Origin: an uncultured Hungatella sp.
GTDB taxonomy: Bacteria; Bacillota; Clostridia; Lachnospirales; Lachnospiraceae
NCBI GenBank assembly: GCA_910586845.1
Contig: CAJUJV010000100.1
Span: forward strand, 1-10,329
Length of the DNA: 10,329 nt
Direction: 5' to 3'
Shown one piece after another: positions 1-6,473 of the stretch; the first letter of the stretch is position 1, and every line of letters starts with the position of its first letter. The notes beneath the pieces were generated by a model. The model did no database searches. It saw only the letters and a program-made list of their open reading frames with translations, and was not told the origin of the DNA. Position numbers and translations under genes: made by a program.

Positions 1-795
1 CAATGAAAAGTATGCTGCAACTGTCGCCAACTGATAGTTTTCCAAATCATCAACTTTTCGCCTGACAAGCTGCAAAACATCTCTTACTTTTGTAATCAAT
101 ATCTGTTTTCCCACCCTCTCTCCAAGCCTTTGGATAAATTTCATATCAATCTGTACATCATAGCCTATAACCAGGTCGTCTCCAATAAATTCCTGAATCT
201 TATCAAGCGCCTCTTCCTCCCCAATCCCTTTCCTTTCTATCATTTCATCCGAAATTCCAGTAAGCTTTGTCACTGTCTCCGGTATATTTCTCCCGCACCG
301 CAAAAGACAATGTAGCTGATCGCCTATTTCACCTCCACAAATTTTCAGCAAACCCACCTCAAAAATCCTGTCTGTGTCATATTCCGCGCCAGTTGTCTTT
401 ATGTTCAAGACAACGTAACTGTCAGACGCTCTGTTTTTTAATGCCGCTCCCTGTTTCTTAAACTTTGATGCTTTGCTGAATCCCTGCTTTATCGGGCTGT
501 CATTGACGGAATCACTATCTACCAACAATGGCCTTTTCATTAATGTGATCCCCTCATAATCCGTAGCAACCCATGTAGTGTTATGGGTTTGAAATGTGTA
601 CCCCTGCTCATTATTTGTAGAATAAACCATAGTTGCCTGTCCGCTCCTTATGCTGTCGCAGACCCTCTTCCACAGTTCATCCCTCACTTTCGCGCTCAGT
701 TTTCCTATATAAACGCCAGTATTCACTTCACTTAGCCATTTGGACAGATCGCCTCTCAGCCCAGGCGGACAATTAGAAACACAAATAACGATCAC
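1..795 (-). CDS. cas2: Cas2e fused to a DnaQ-like (DEDDh) exonuclease domain, 3' end outside window
   Basis: The frame is open for 265 codons from a GTG at 795 to the left edge. Residues 1-92 are a type I-E Cas2: PPGLRG at 10-15, WLSEVNTGVYIGKLSAKVRDELW at 20-42 in pieces matching E. coli Cas2, then TNNEQGYTFQT. Cas2 dimers bridge two Cas1 dimers in the spacer integrase. Residues 93-125 form a polar, basic linker. From 126 on there is a DnaQ/DEDDh fold: YVVLNIKTTG (127-136), LTGISDEMI, GYDVQIDMKF (211-220) and LENYQLATVAAYF. Cas2-DnaQ fusions are known in type I-E; the Streptococcus thermophilus one trims prespacer 3' ends. Here the ExoI D-x-E motif is Asn131-x-Lys133, so catalysis is probably lost; the ExoII Asp (217) remains and ExoIII lies beyond the edge. 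The GTG overlaps the cas1 stop by 4 bases, suggesting coupled translation. The gene is AT-richer than cas1. Confidence 0.93.
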   Translation of the reverse strand, partial: MIVICVSNCPPGLRGDLSKWLSEVNTGVYIGKLSAKVRDELWKRVCDSIRSGQATMVYSTNNEQGYTFQTHNTTWVATDYEGITLMKRPLLVDSDSVNDSPIKQGFSKASKFKKQGAALKNRASDSYVVLNIKTTGAEYDTDRIFEVGLLKICGGEIGDQLHCLLRCGRNIPETVTKLTGISDEMIERKGIGEEEALDKIQEFIGDDLVIGYDVQIDMKFIQRLGERVGKQILITKVRDVLQLVRRKVDDLENYQLATVAAYFSL

Positions 796-1736
796 TCTTC
801 ATCACCCGCCTCCGCGTAAGAGATCCCATGCTCCAGCTCACCCTGTATATTATCCCAAAGATAAAGAGTACTCTTATAATCCTCCTCCCACTCCCCGTCG
901 GCCAGCAGAAGCTTAATGTCATGGACCATACGCTCCAAAATACGCCCTTTTCTAAATTCTTCCCGCAGTCTGCGCCTTGTGGCACTGCCTATATCATCCG
1001 CGTTTTCCGCAGCCATCTCAAACGCAATCGGTATGGTTGTGGAGGCTTTATACAGATCAGCGATATCATACACAAAAGACAGTTCATGTCCCACATGGAC
1101 AAATCCCAGTCCCGGGGAACAGCCAAGGGCGCATATCACGGCATGGGCAAGTCCATATAGACAGGCATTTCCCGCTGACAGCGCCTTATTGACCGGATCA
1201 CCACTCTCGTAGTCCTCCGGGCGGTAATCCCTCCTGTTCCACGGCACATTCCATTTCTTTGATTGTTCCCGATAAACGGCGCGAACCCTGCTGCCTTCCC
1301 GTCCCCTTAACTGCTGCATGGTCAGCTTTGAGACATCCTCATTGGGAAACCTCATCTGATACATCATCCTGGCAACCTGAATATGTTTCTTCTCATTGCT
1401 TACAAGCTGGGCCTGTTTGATCAAAAGCGTGGAATGATTCGTAAGCGCTCTCCCGTAGGCGTAATACCGGACCCCATGCTCCCCCACCCAGATGACCGTA
1501 ACCCCCGCATCGCCCATCAGCTCCATTGCCCTGTGGGTCACATCCGTTCCCGGGCCAAGAAGCACCACGGAAATCGCGGCCGCCGGTATGTGGGTGATAC
1601 CATTTTCAACCTTTACCGTGATGGCTCCATTGTCTCGGTTGATCTTGCACCTCTCCAGATAAATAAAAGTCATACGGTCCTGCACACGGGGCAATGCCTG
1701 GATCTCAGGCTTTTCGATTCTCTCGTTCTGTTCCAT
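792..1736 (-). CDS. cas1: Cas1e, CRISPR spacer integrase
   Basis: This is the integrase subunit of the Cas1-Cas2 adaptation complex, which inserts prespacers at the leader end of the array. The protein is 314 residues, close to the roughly 305 of E. coli Cas1. The N-terminal beta domain spans about 20-95 and includes RMTFIYLERCKI and the turn GPGTDVTHRA. The helical catalytic domain follows. The metal-binding residues are present: Glu147 in RGREGSRVR, His214 in GFVHVGHELSF, and Asp224 and Asp227 in VYDIADLYK, matching E. coli Glu141, His208, Asp218 and Asp221. The ATG starts directly after the cas6e TAG, with only a weak AGGGG upstream, so it probably depends on coupling. Its TGA overlaps the cas2 GTG. 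The closeness to the E. coli pattern makes this type I-E Cas1 rather than another subtype. Confidence 0.97.
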   Translation of the reverse strand: MEQNERIEKPEIQALPRVQDRMTFIYLERCKINRDNGAITVKVENGITHIPAAAISVVLLGPGTDVTHRAMELMGDAGVTVIWVGEHGVRYYAYGRALTNHSTLLIKQAQLVSNEKKHIQVARMMYQMRFPNEDVSKLTMQQLRGREGSRVRAVYREQSKKWNVPWNRRDYRPEDYESGDPVNKALSAGNACLYGLAHAVICALGCSPGLGFVHVGHELSFVYDIADLYKASTTIPIAFEMAAENADDIGSATRRRLREEFRKGRILERMVHDIKLLLADGEWEEDYKSTLYLWDNIQGELEHGISYAEAGDEE

Positions 1737-2366
1737 CTAAACCCCTGTCCCCACCACGGTAAGCATTCCCATGCCGTAGGCCTTCTCCCGGCCTATGCCG
1801 TTAACCAGCGTGTCCCTGAAAATATCCGCGTTTTCAACACACAGCTTCCCCTCAAACACCACTTCAAGAATCCGTACTTTTTGACTGGAATCACGCTTGG
1901 AAAAAATACGCCAATTCTCCTCCGTGATATACGCTCCACCTGGAGGAACGCGAAACCCTCTCTTCATTGCCTGTTTCTCCAGCCATTCCAGCTGATACTT
2001 TTCCGAAGTGTGAGCCACAACCTTCCCCCTTTTCTTCCCGCCCTGAATGCTGTGAACCGGATTGGCTGTCAGACGAAAATGCCAGTTTGAACCTGTTTGG
2101 ATTCGCTCCAGCAGCCTGTCATACTCCTTTGATTCCCCGCAGTCATTGTCAAATCCAAACTGAGCGGCTATTTTTGACAGATCCGGCTTTTCAGCGCTTA
2201 CAATCAGCAGATACGTGTGGCCTCCCAGCCTGTCGATCCGCCACAGGTTTCTGTCCTGTTTCCGGGCAAATGCCTCCTCCACCGCGCCATGGATTTTATT
2301 GGGGGAAACAAGCGCAATCTGAGTCTTTCTTCTCGACACATCCAACCCAACTCTCGAAAGATACAT
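1737..2366 (-). CDS. cas6e: Cas6e (CasE/Cse3), crRNA-processing endoribonuclease
   Basis: This metal-independent RNase cuts the repeat hairpin in pre-crRNA and stays on the 3' hairpin as a Cascade subunit. The 209-residue product (from ATG 2366) begins MYLSRV, like E. coli CasE (MYLSKV). His26 in NKIHGAVEEAF is the expected catalytic histidine, followed by LWRIDRL. FRLTANP lies at 97-103 (E. coli FRLRANP), then a basic loop GGKKRGKVVAH. The C-terminal glycine-rich RNA-binding loop GIGREKAYGMGML spans 190-202 and is diagnostic of Cas6-type RAMPs. A GTG at 2375 in the same frame would add three residues (MRF). I prefer ATG 2366 because GAGGTGA sits 5 bases upstream of it and family members begin there. 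The stop abuts the cas1 start. Confidence 0.95.
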   Translation of the reverse strand: MYLSRVGLDVSRRKTQIALVSPNKIHGAVEEAFARKQDRNLWRIDRLGGHTYLLIVSAEKPDLSKIAAQFGFDNDCGESKEYDRLLERIQTGSNWHFRLTANPVHSIQGGKKRGKVVAHTSEKYQLEWLEKQAMKRGFRVPPGGAYITEENWRIFSKRDSSQKVRILEVVFEGKLCVENADIFRDTLVNGIGREKAYGMGMLTVVGTGV

Positions 2367-2371
2367 AAATC

Positions 2372-2378
2372 TCACCTC
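2372..2378 (-). promoter_or_regulatory. Ribosome binding site of cas6e, decides the start
   Basis: GAGGTGA, a seven-base match to the anti-Shine-Dalgarno complement, ends 5 bases before ATG 2366. It overlaps the TGA stop of cas5e, so terminating ribosomes would finish on the initiation site. The alternative GTG (2375-2373) lies inside this element and has no comparable site of its own. Confidence 0.7.
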
Positions 2379-3085
2379 AATTCCATCATAGGGTCATGTT
2401 CCGTCGGAACCGGACACTCCCTCTTGGCCACTACTTTTCCTGGCATCTCCCTTAAGTACCGGTATCCGTATTCCCGCTTAAATGACGAAAAAGATCTGGG
2501 CACATCCTTTTTGACGGCTCCCCCCTGTCTGTCATCCACCACGATCCTAAGATGCAGTTCATCGGAAAAGCGAAACTGCGCCCCCCTCCTCCAATCCGGT
2601 ACCAGCCATTCCTCATCCAAAAGAGCCTGATATAAATCCCGGTTCCGTATTCCCAGGACCAGAGGCTGGGTCGGAGGACAGGAGCGCCTGCCCAAAAACA
2701 TGGAAAACTTTGGGTGTGTGAGGGCATTTTCCAAACCTTTCAGAAACTCCATATCCCCACAGCTTAAACCGGCCAGAAACATGGCATCACTCAAATAAAC
2801 CCGGTTAGACAGATTCGCGTTAAGTTTTTCTCCCATCTGGGTAATCTGGAAATCATTCAGCCTTACTCCCTGCTGATCAACCCTGACACCAAATCCCAGG
2901 TTTGCCAGATCATCCAGCGGCTCGCCCCTCTTTCTCCCAAGAGCTGCTGCCGCCATTCCGATGACCCCGCTCTTGGTAGGCATGTAATCGGTTTCCCGAT
3001 TGTCATATACGGATTCAGATCCCCATGACTGCAGCGGAGCGCTGAGTCTAAGCAGCAATGTATACAAACCATCACTTCCCTTCAT
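2372..3085 (-). CDS. cas5: Cas5e (CasD), Cascade subunit binding the crRNA 5' handle
   Basis: Cas5e caps the crRNA 5' handle and links the Cas7 backbone to Cse1. The 237-residue product has the RAMP beta strand LRLSAPLQSWG at 12-22 (E. coli LRLAGPMQAWG), PTKSGVIGM at 36-44 (E. coli PTRSGLLGL), and LGRRSCPPTQPLVLG at 131-145 (E. coli LGRRSCPLTHPLFLG). Length is close to the E. coli protein (about 224). The ATG at 3085 lies inside the end of cas7e (14-base overlap), with GGAG about 10 bases upstream; a TTG at 3088 would add one residue and is unlikely. The C-terminal tail rich in charged residues, CPVPTEHDPMMELR, is variable in the family. The cas5 subtype name follows the operon context and these motifs. 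Confidence 0.95.
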   Translation of the reverse strand: MKGSDGLYTLLLRLSAPLQSWGSESVYDNRETDYMPTKSGVIGMAAAALGRKRGEPLDDLANLGFGVRVDQQGVRLNDFQITQMGEKLNANLSNRVYLSDAMFLAGLSCGDMEFLKGLENALTHPKFSMFLGRRSCPPTQPLVLGIRNRDLYQALLDEEWLVPDWRRGAQFRFSDELHLRIVVDDRQGGAVKKDVPRSFSSFKREYGYRYLREMPGKVVAKRECPVPTEHDPMMELR

Positions 3086-4169
3086 CAAAATATGTCTCCG
3101 TCACCTGCTCAATCCGATCCAAAAGCTCCGTCAAATTTACTTTTTCTCCCAACTTCTCACAGTCTTTTCCGATCACCCAGGCTTTAACCGGCTTGTTTCC
3201 ATAGTCCTCATACAGCCTGCCCGCATAGGCTGCCAGAGCCTCCTCCGATGCCTCCACATAACCTCCGTTCCCAGCCGTAATCGGTCTCTCAAAGGCCCCG
3301 GCCAGATTAACCGGCTGATCCTCGCGCGCCGCGACATAGACCATATTGGGAAGAGTCCTGTTGGCAAAGGTATTTTGTTTTCCCGTGGGCATTGAGCGGA
3401 TAAACGCCTCCGCAAAACCTCTTGCCGCCATCTTCAGTTCCTCACAGGTAAGGTTTTCCGCCAGCTCTCTGATATTGATTGTCGCGTAACGGTACATGGT
3501 GGAGGAGTTAAATTCCACTGTGCCCAGGTGCCCCGCGCCGGCACTGTCCTCCCCTCCGCAGTCATCCACTGCCGTAAAATAATCGTACTCATTGCTCACC
3601 CCATGGGTGGATATGGTGTGGGCTACCTGGGCAGCCGCATCGTAATTCAGGCTGGGGTTACTTGCCGCCATACGCCCAAACAACAGGATATCTACGCTGG
3701 GCTCATCCTTCACCGCCTTTTCCAGATCGGATTTGTATGTTTTCTTTTTGGCATCTTTTGACCCAGGGTCTCTGTAATATTTCACCGTCAGGTCTGCGAG
3801 ATTTTTAATCTGCCGGGCGCTCACAAAGAACAGCGCGTCCTTCTTGTCCGATCCGGCCTTTACCCCGGCTAACTCCAGCACTTCCTTTACCGTCTTGTCC
3901 ATACCTTCGGCCGTAAAATCTTCGTTGTCTGTACATATCTGATTGACAACCAACTCTGACAGTTTTTTCGTCCGATATCCTATATGCTTTGATGTGAACA
4001 ATTCTTTAAACATCTGTCTCATAGCCCTTTTCCATGCCTGGGAGGACACCCTGGCTCTCATTACCCCTCCATACATCGCCGTCTTGGGACTGCCTGTATC
4101 GTCCCTGTTGACACAGCTGGGCGGAACCGTCTGGATCACATGGAAATCAATATACATATTTTTGCTCAT
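3072..4169 (-). CDS. cas7: Cas7e (CasC/Cse4), Cascade backbone subunit
   Basis: Six copies of Cas7e polymerise along the crRNA spacer in Cascade and kink it every sixth base. The protein is 365 residues, against about 363 in E. coli. Matching blocks in order are PPSCVNRDDTG near 16-26 and AMYGG at 31-35, RVSSQAWKRAMR at 40-51 (E. coli RISSQSLKRAMR), DILLFGRMAAS at 160-170 (E. coli DIALSGRMATS), AHTISTHG with DYFTAVDD at 183-203, GAGHLGTVEFNSSTMYRYA at 211-229, and GKQNTFANRTLP at 263-274. The ATG follows the cse2 TAA with no gap; GGAGAGGAG lies about 9 bases upstream, inside the end of cse2. Strong initiation here would suit the need for six copies per complex, though that link is inference. 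Confidence 0.97.
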   Translation of the reverse strand: MSKNMYIDFHVIQTVPPSCVNRDDTGSPKTAMYGGVMRARVSSQAWKRAMRQMFKELFTSKHIGYRTKKLSELVVNQICTDNEDFTAEGMDKTVKEVLELAGVKAGSDKKDALFFVSARQIKNLADLTVKYYRDPGSKDAKKKTYKSDLEKAVKDEPSVDILLFGRMAASNPSLNYDAAAQVAHTISTHGVSNEYDYFTAVDDCGGEDSAGAGHLGTVEFNSSTMYRYATINIRELAENLTCEELKMAARGFAEAFIRSMPTGKQNTFANRTLPNMVYVAAREDQPVNLAGAFERPITAGNGGYVEASEEALAAYAGRLYEDYGNKPVKAWVIGKDCEKLGEKVNLTELLDRIEQVTETYFDEGK

Positions 4170-4790
4170 TTATCTTTTCTCCTCTCCGCTTTTGCTCTCC
4201 TGATTATCCTTCTTATCTCTTCCCCCATAAAAATCCTGTCCCCACCTAAGACAAACTTTTCTTTTTCCATCCGGAAACTGCATCTCATAGAGATCACCGG
4301 CCAGCCGCTTATAATTCAGGGAAATGCCATTGGCTTTCAACAGCTGCACAATTCCCCGCAAGTGGTGAGACAGCTCCTTTACATCCGCTGATGTGGCCAG
4401 TATCCGCATCTTCTGCACGACTCTCTGCTCTGCGTTGGGATCGCCGTCATAGGAGGCTGCCAGCTTATACATAGCCTTTCCTAAGCTCACGCCCTCATCT
4501 GTATGCATATGCTGGCTTTTGGCATCATACCCCTGCTGGTGCAGTGCATACAGAGTAAGCGCAGTGTAACACACCCATTCCTCCTTTGTGGCTGTTCCGC
4601 TCTTGCTCCAGAAATCTTCCGGCATGTCCGACAAAAGAATTCCGAAAAGCTGCGGAAGCTCTCCGGGTTCCCGCCCCACGCCCCGCCGCAGGTTGGCCAG
4701 CATCGCCTTTCCGCTGCTCAAATCCGCTTCTGCCTGAAGAATATATATTTTTCTCCCCACAAAAGTCTCGATCTCCGCTTTTCTGCCCAT
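4170..4790 (-). CDS. casB: Cse2 (CasB), Cascade small subunit
   Basis: Cse2 is the all-helical subunit present in two copies in the belly of Cascade, where it stabilises the R-loop. The 206-residue product is slightly longer than the usual 160-200. It has the family pattern ANLRRGVGREPG at 32-43, a second helical block with RVVQKMRILATS and HHLRGIVQLLK at 123-152, and NYKRLAGDLYEMQ plus LRWGQDFY at 159-188. These match the basic, DNA-facing helices known for CasB. The last 16 residues are a charged tail (DKKDNQESKSGEEKR) of no recognised function. Initiation is at ATG 4790 behind AAAGGGGAG. The gene begins 12 bases after the cse1 stop and its stop abuts cas7e. Sequence identity to E. coli is low, so context contributes to the call. 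Confidence 0.92.
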   Translation of the reverse strand: MGRKAEIETFVGRKIYILQAEADLSSGKAMLANLRRGVGREPGELPQLFGILLSDMPEDFWSKSGTATKEEWVCYTALTLYALHQQGYDAKSQHMHTDEGVSLGKAMYKLAASYDGDPNAEQRVVQKMRILATSADVKELSHHLRGIVQLLKANGISLNYKRLAGDLYEMQFPDGKRKVCLRWGQDFYGGRDKKDNQESKSGEEKR

Positions 4791-4802
4791 GTTCTCCCCT
4801 TT

Positions 4803-6473
4803 CTACTCCTCGTCCTCTGTCAAAATGTAAATCCTGCCCAGTTCCCTCAAAAACTCATTCACAACCCGGGGGATCGTCAGCAGCCTTTTTGGCCCATCCT
4901 TAGATTCCTCTTCCCGGTACATATAAATGTCTGTCCCCAGGTCGGCCACATAGTCTTCAAGGGTCTTTCTGGCGTAGTAATAGGATTGTCTCTCCCACTG
5001 GGCCTGCTTTTCATCTGGGCTGTCCTTTATAGGGTCTATGCTCACAAGCCATTGCCTGAACGGTCCGTCCACAGAAAAATAATATTGTCTCACTAGGGCA
5101 TCTCTTATGCCGTTTTTCGCGGATCCGGTTCCATATAGAAGCCTGCTCAGTTTGGAGGCGGCATGGCTCAGGGCGGCCGACGCTGTATTCTGACATTTCT
5201 CAACCTGATCCGCAATACGGCTTCTCCACGCTCTGCTCAAATCCGCCAGAAGGTCTGCTGACATGGAAAGCGTGTCATTAACACAATCTCCATAAGTATA
5301 ATTCATCTGATCCCCATATACCATCCCGATCATACGAAACGTGAGGAGAAAATCCGGAGGAAGCATTTTTTCACCATACAGTGTCTGAATCCACCGCACG
5401 ACTCCGGGGATATGTTCTTTCCGCTCAAGCAGCACCGCAAATTCCCTCCATGCGTGAACCGCCGGATTGTGAGTCTGCGGCAGGAAATAGGAAGGATCCG
5501 TCTTTTTATCCCCCTTCTTCTCTTTCCAGATGGTCATGGGTTCGCTAAAAGCATTCTCAAGAGGACAAAAATCGCCGCCCATAGCCCGGAATCCTGTCAG
5601 CCGTCCGTTCTGGTCCCTCTCCAGTGAAATACGCCTGGACTGCATGGTATATAGCTCTGGAAGATTGTCAAATGTCTCCCTCTCACAGCCCTGCTCCGTC
5701 CGAACCGCCTGTTCCCACGCAGGCCTCGGCTGCCCCCAAAGCTCTTTATCCTCGTTGTGGGCACACAGATTCAGCATCAAAATCTGAAACAGATTCTCCC
5801 CGTTCACCATGACAAATCCAAGCCGTCCAAGTCGTCCCACTCCTACAGGAAGCCCTGGCCCAGGCGCCTTTTTATCGGTTTTCAGATTCACCGCGTACCC
5901 GTTCAAATGTACCAGCCAGCGGGCCGCCTCGCCGTAGCTTAACCGATTTACCTCCTCCCCCTCTGTCATGCTGAAATGATGCCTGGTTCTCACATTGTTG
6001 CTCTCCTTGACATTGCCAAACAGGCACTCCACATCATACGATGTCCCGAAGTTCAGATCCTTCACCTGCCAGAACGGTGTCTCTGGATGAAACAGCCAGA
6101 ACCTCTCACGCCAGGCCTCCAGACAGCCCTCCAGGGCCTGCTTGGGAAACCGTCCCTGCTTCCAATACTGTTTCCAGCGTCTCAGCACCGTATTTCCACT
6201 TGTGTCATCATCCTCTACGTCATCTTCCTCGTCGTCCTCAGAGATCAGCGGTTCCTCCTTCCCATTGGCGTCATACCGGTAAAAAACCGTCACCGCTACT
6301 GCCAGAAGCATTCTAAGCAGCGCCGCATCCTGAGTGGCCATCTCCCCAGCCAGGTCTTTGTACTCATGGGCATGGATCATAACATCTGTCAGCGACACCT
6401 CTTTTTGCTCCATGGACGGTGTTATCACCTTGATCCACGGCTCATCCAAGAGATTAAACTCCCTCTCCTCCAT
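4803..6473 (-). CDS. casA: Cse1 (CasA/Cas8e), Cascade large subunit
   Basis: Cse1 recognises the PAM, opens the duplex and docks Cas3. The product from ATG 6473 is 556 residues, near the usual 500-560. It begins with the family signature FNLLDEPWIKV at 6-16 (E. coli NLLIDNWIPV). Further Cse1-like blocks are LAVAVTVFYR near 57-66, FWLFHPETPFWQV at 125-137, SYGEAARWLVHLNGYAV at 179-195, and GRLGRLGFVMVNGENLFQ at 213-230. The rest, from about 370, is helical and fits the C-terminal four-helix bundle. A TTG at 6512 in the same frame would add 13 residues (arginine-rich) inside cas3. I reject it because AAAGGAGG precedes ATG 6473 by 6 bases. An acidic run lies at 79-90. The gene overlaps the cas3 end by 20 bases. 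Confidence 0.95.
   Translation of the reverse strand: MEEREFNLLDEPWIKVITPSMEQKEVSLTDVMIHAHEYKDLAGEMATQDAALLRMLLAVAVTVFYRYDANGKEEPLISEDDEEDDVEDDDTSGNTVLRRWKQYWKQGRFPKQALEGCLEAWRERFWLFHPETPFWQVKDLNFGTSYDVECLFGNVKESNNVRTRHHFSMTEGEEVNRLSYGEAARWLVHLNGYAVNLKTDKKAPGPGLPVGVGRLGRLGFVMVNGENLFQILMLNLCAHNEDKELWGQPRPAWEQAVRTEQGCERETFDNLPELYTMQSRRISLERDQNGRLTGFRAMGGDFCPLENAFSEPMTIWKEKKGDKKTDPSYFLPQTHNPAVHAWREFAVLLERKEHIPGVVRWIQTLYGEKMLPPDFLLTFRMIGMVYGDQMNYTYGDCVNDTLSMSADLLADLSRAWRSRIADQVEKCQNTASAALSHAASKLSRLLYGTGSAKNGIRDALVRQYYFSVDGPFRQWLVSIDPIKDSPDEKQAQWERQSYYYARKTLEDYVADLGTDIYMYREEESKDGPKRLLTIPRVVNEFLRELGRIYILTEDEE

Noticed and set aside
1..795. Frameshift or separate genes for Cas2 and the DnaQ domain
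   Set aside because: The frame was translated by hand from 795 to 1 without a stop or shift; the two domains are joined by a short linker in one continuous frame.
1383..2090. Long plus-strand open frame (235 codons) opposite cas1 and cas6e
   Set aside because: It is antisense to two strongly conserved genes, has no recognisable domain and no ribosome binding site that I can see; its length follows from the codon bias of the genes beneath it.
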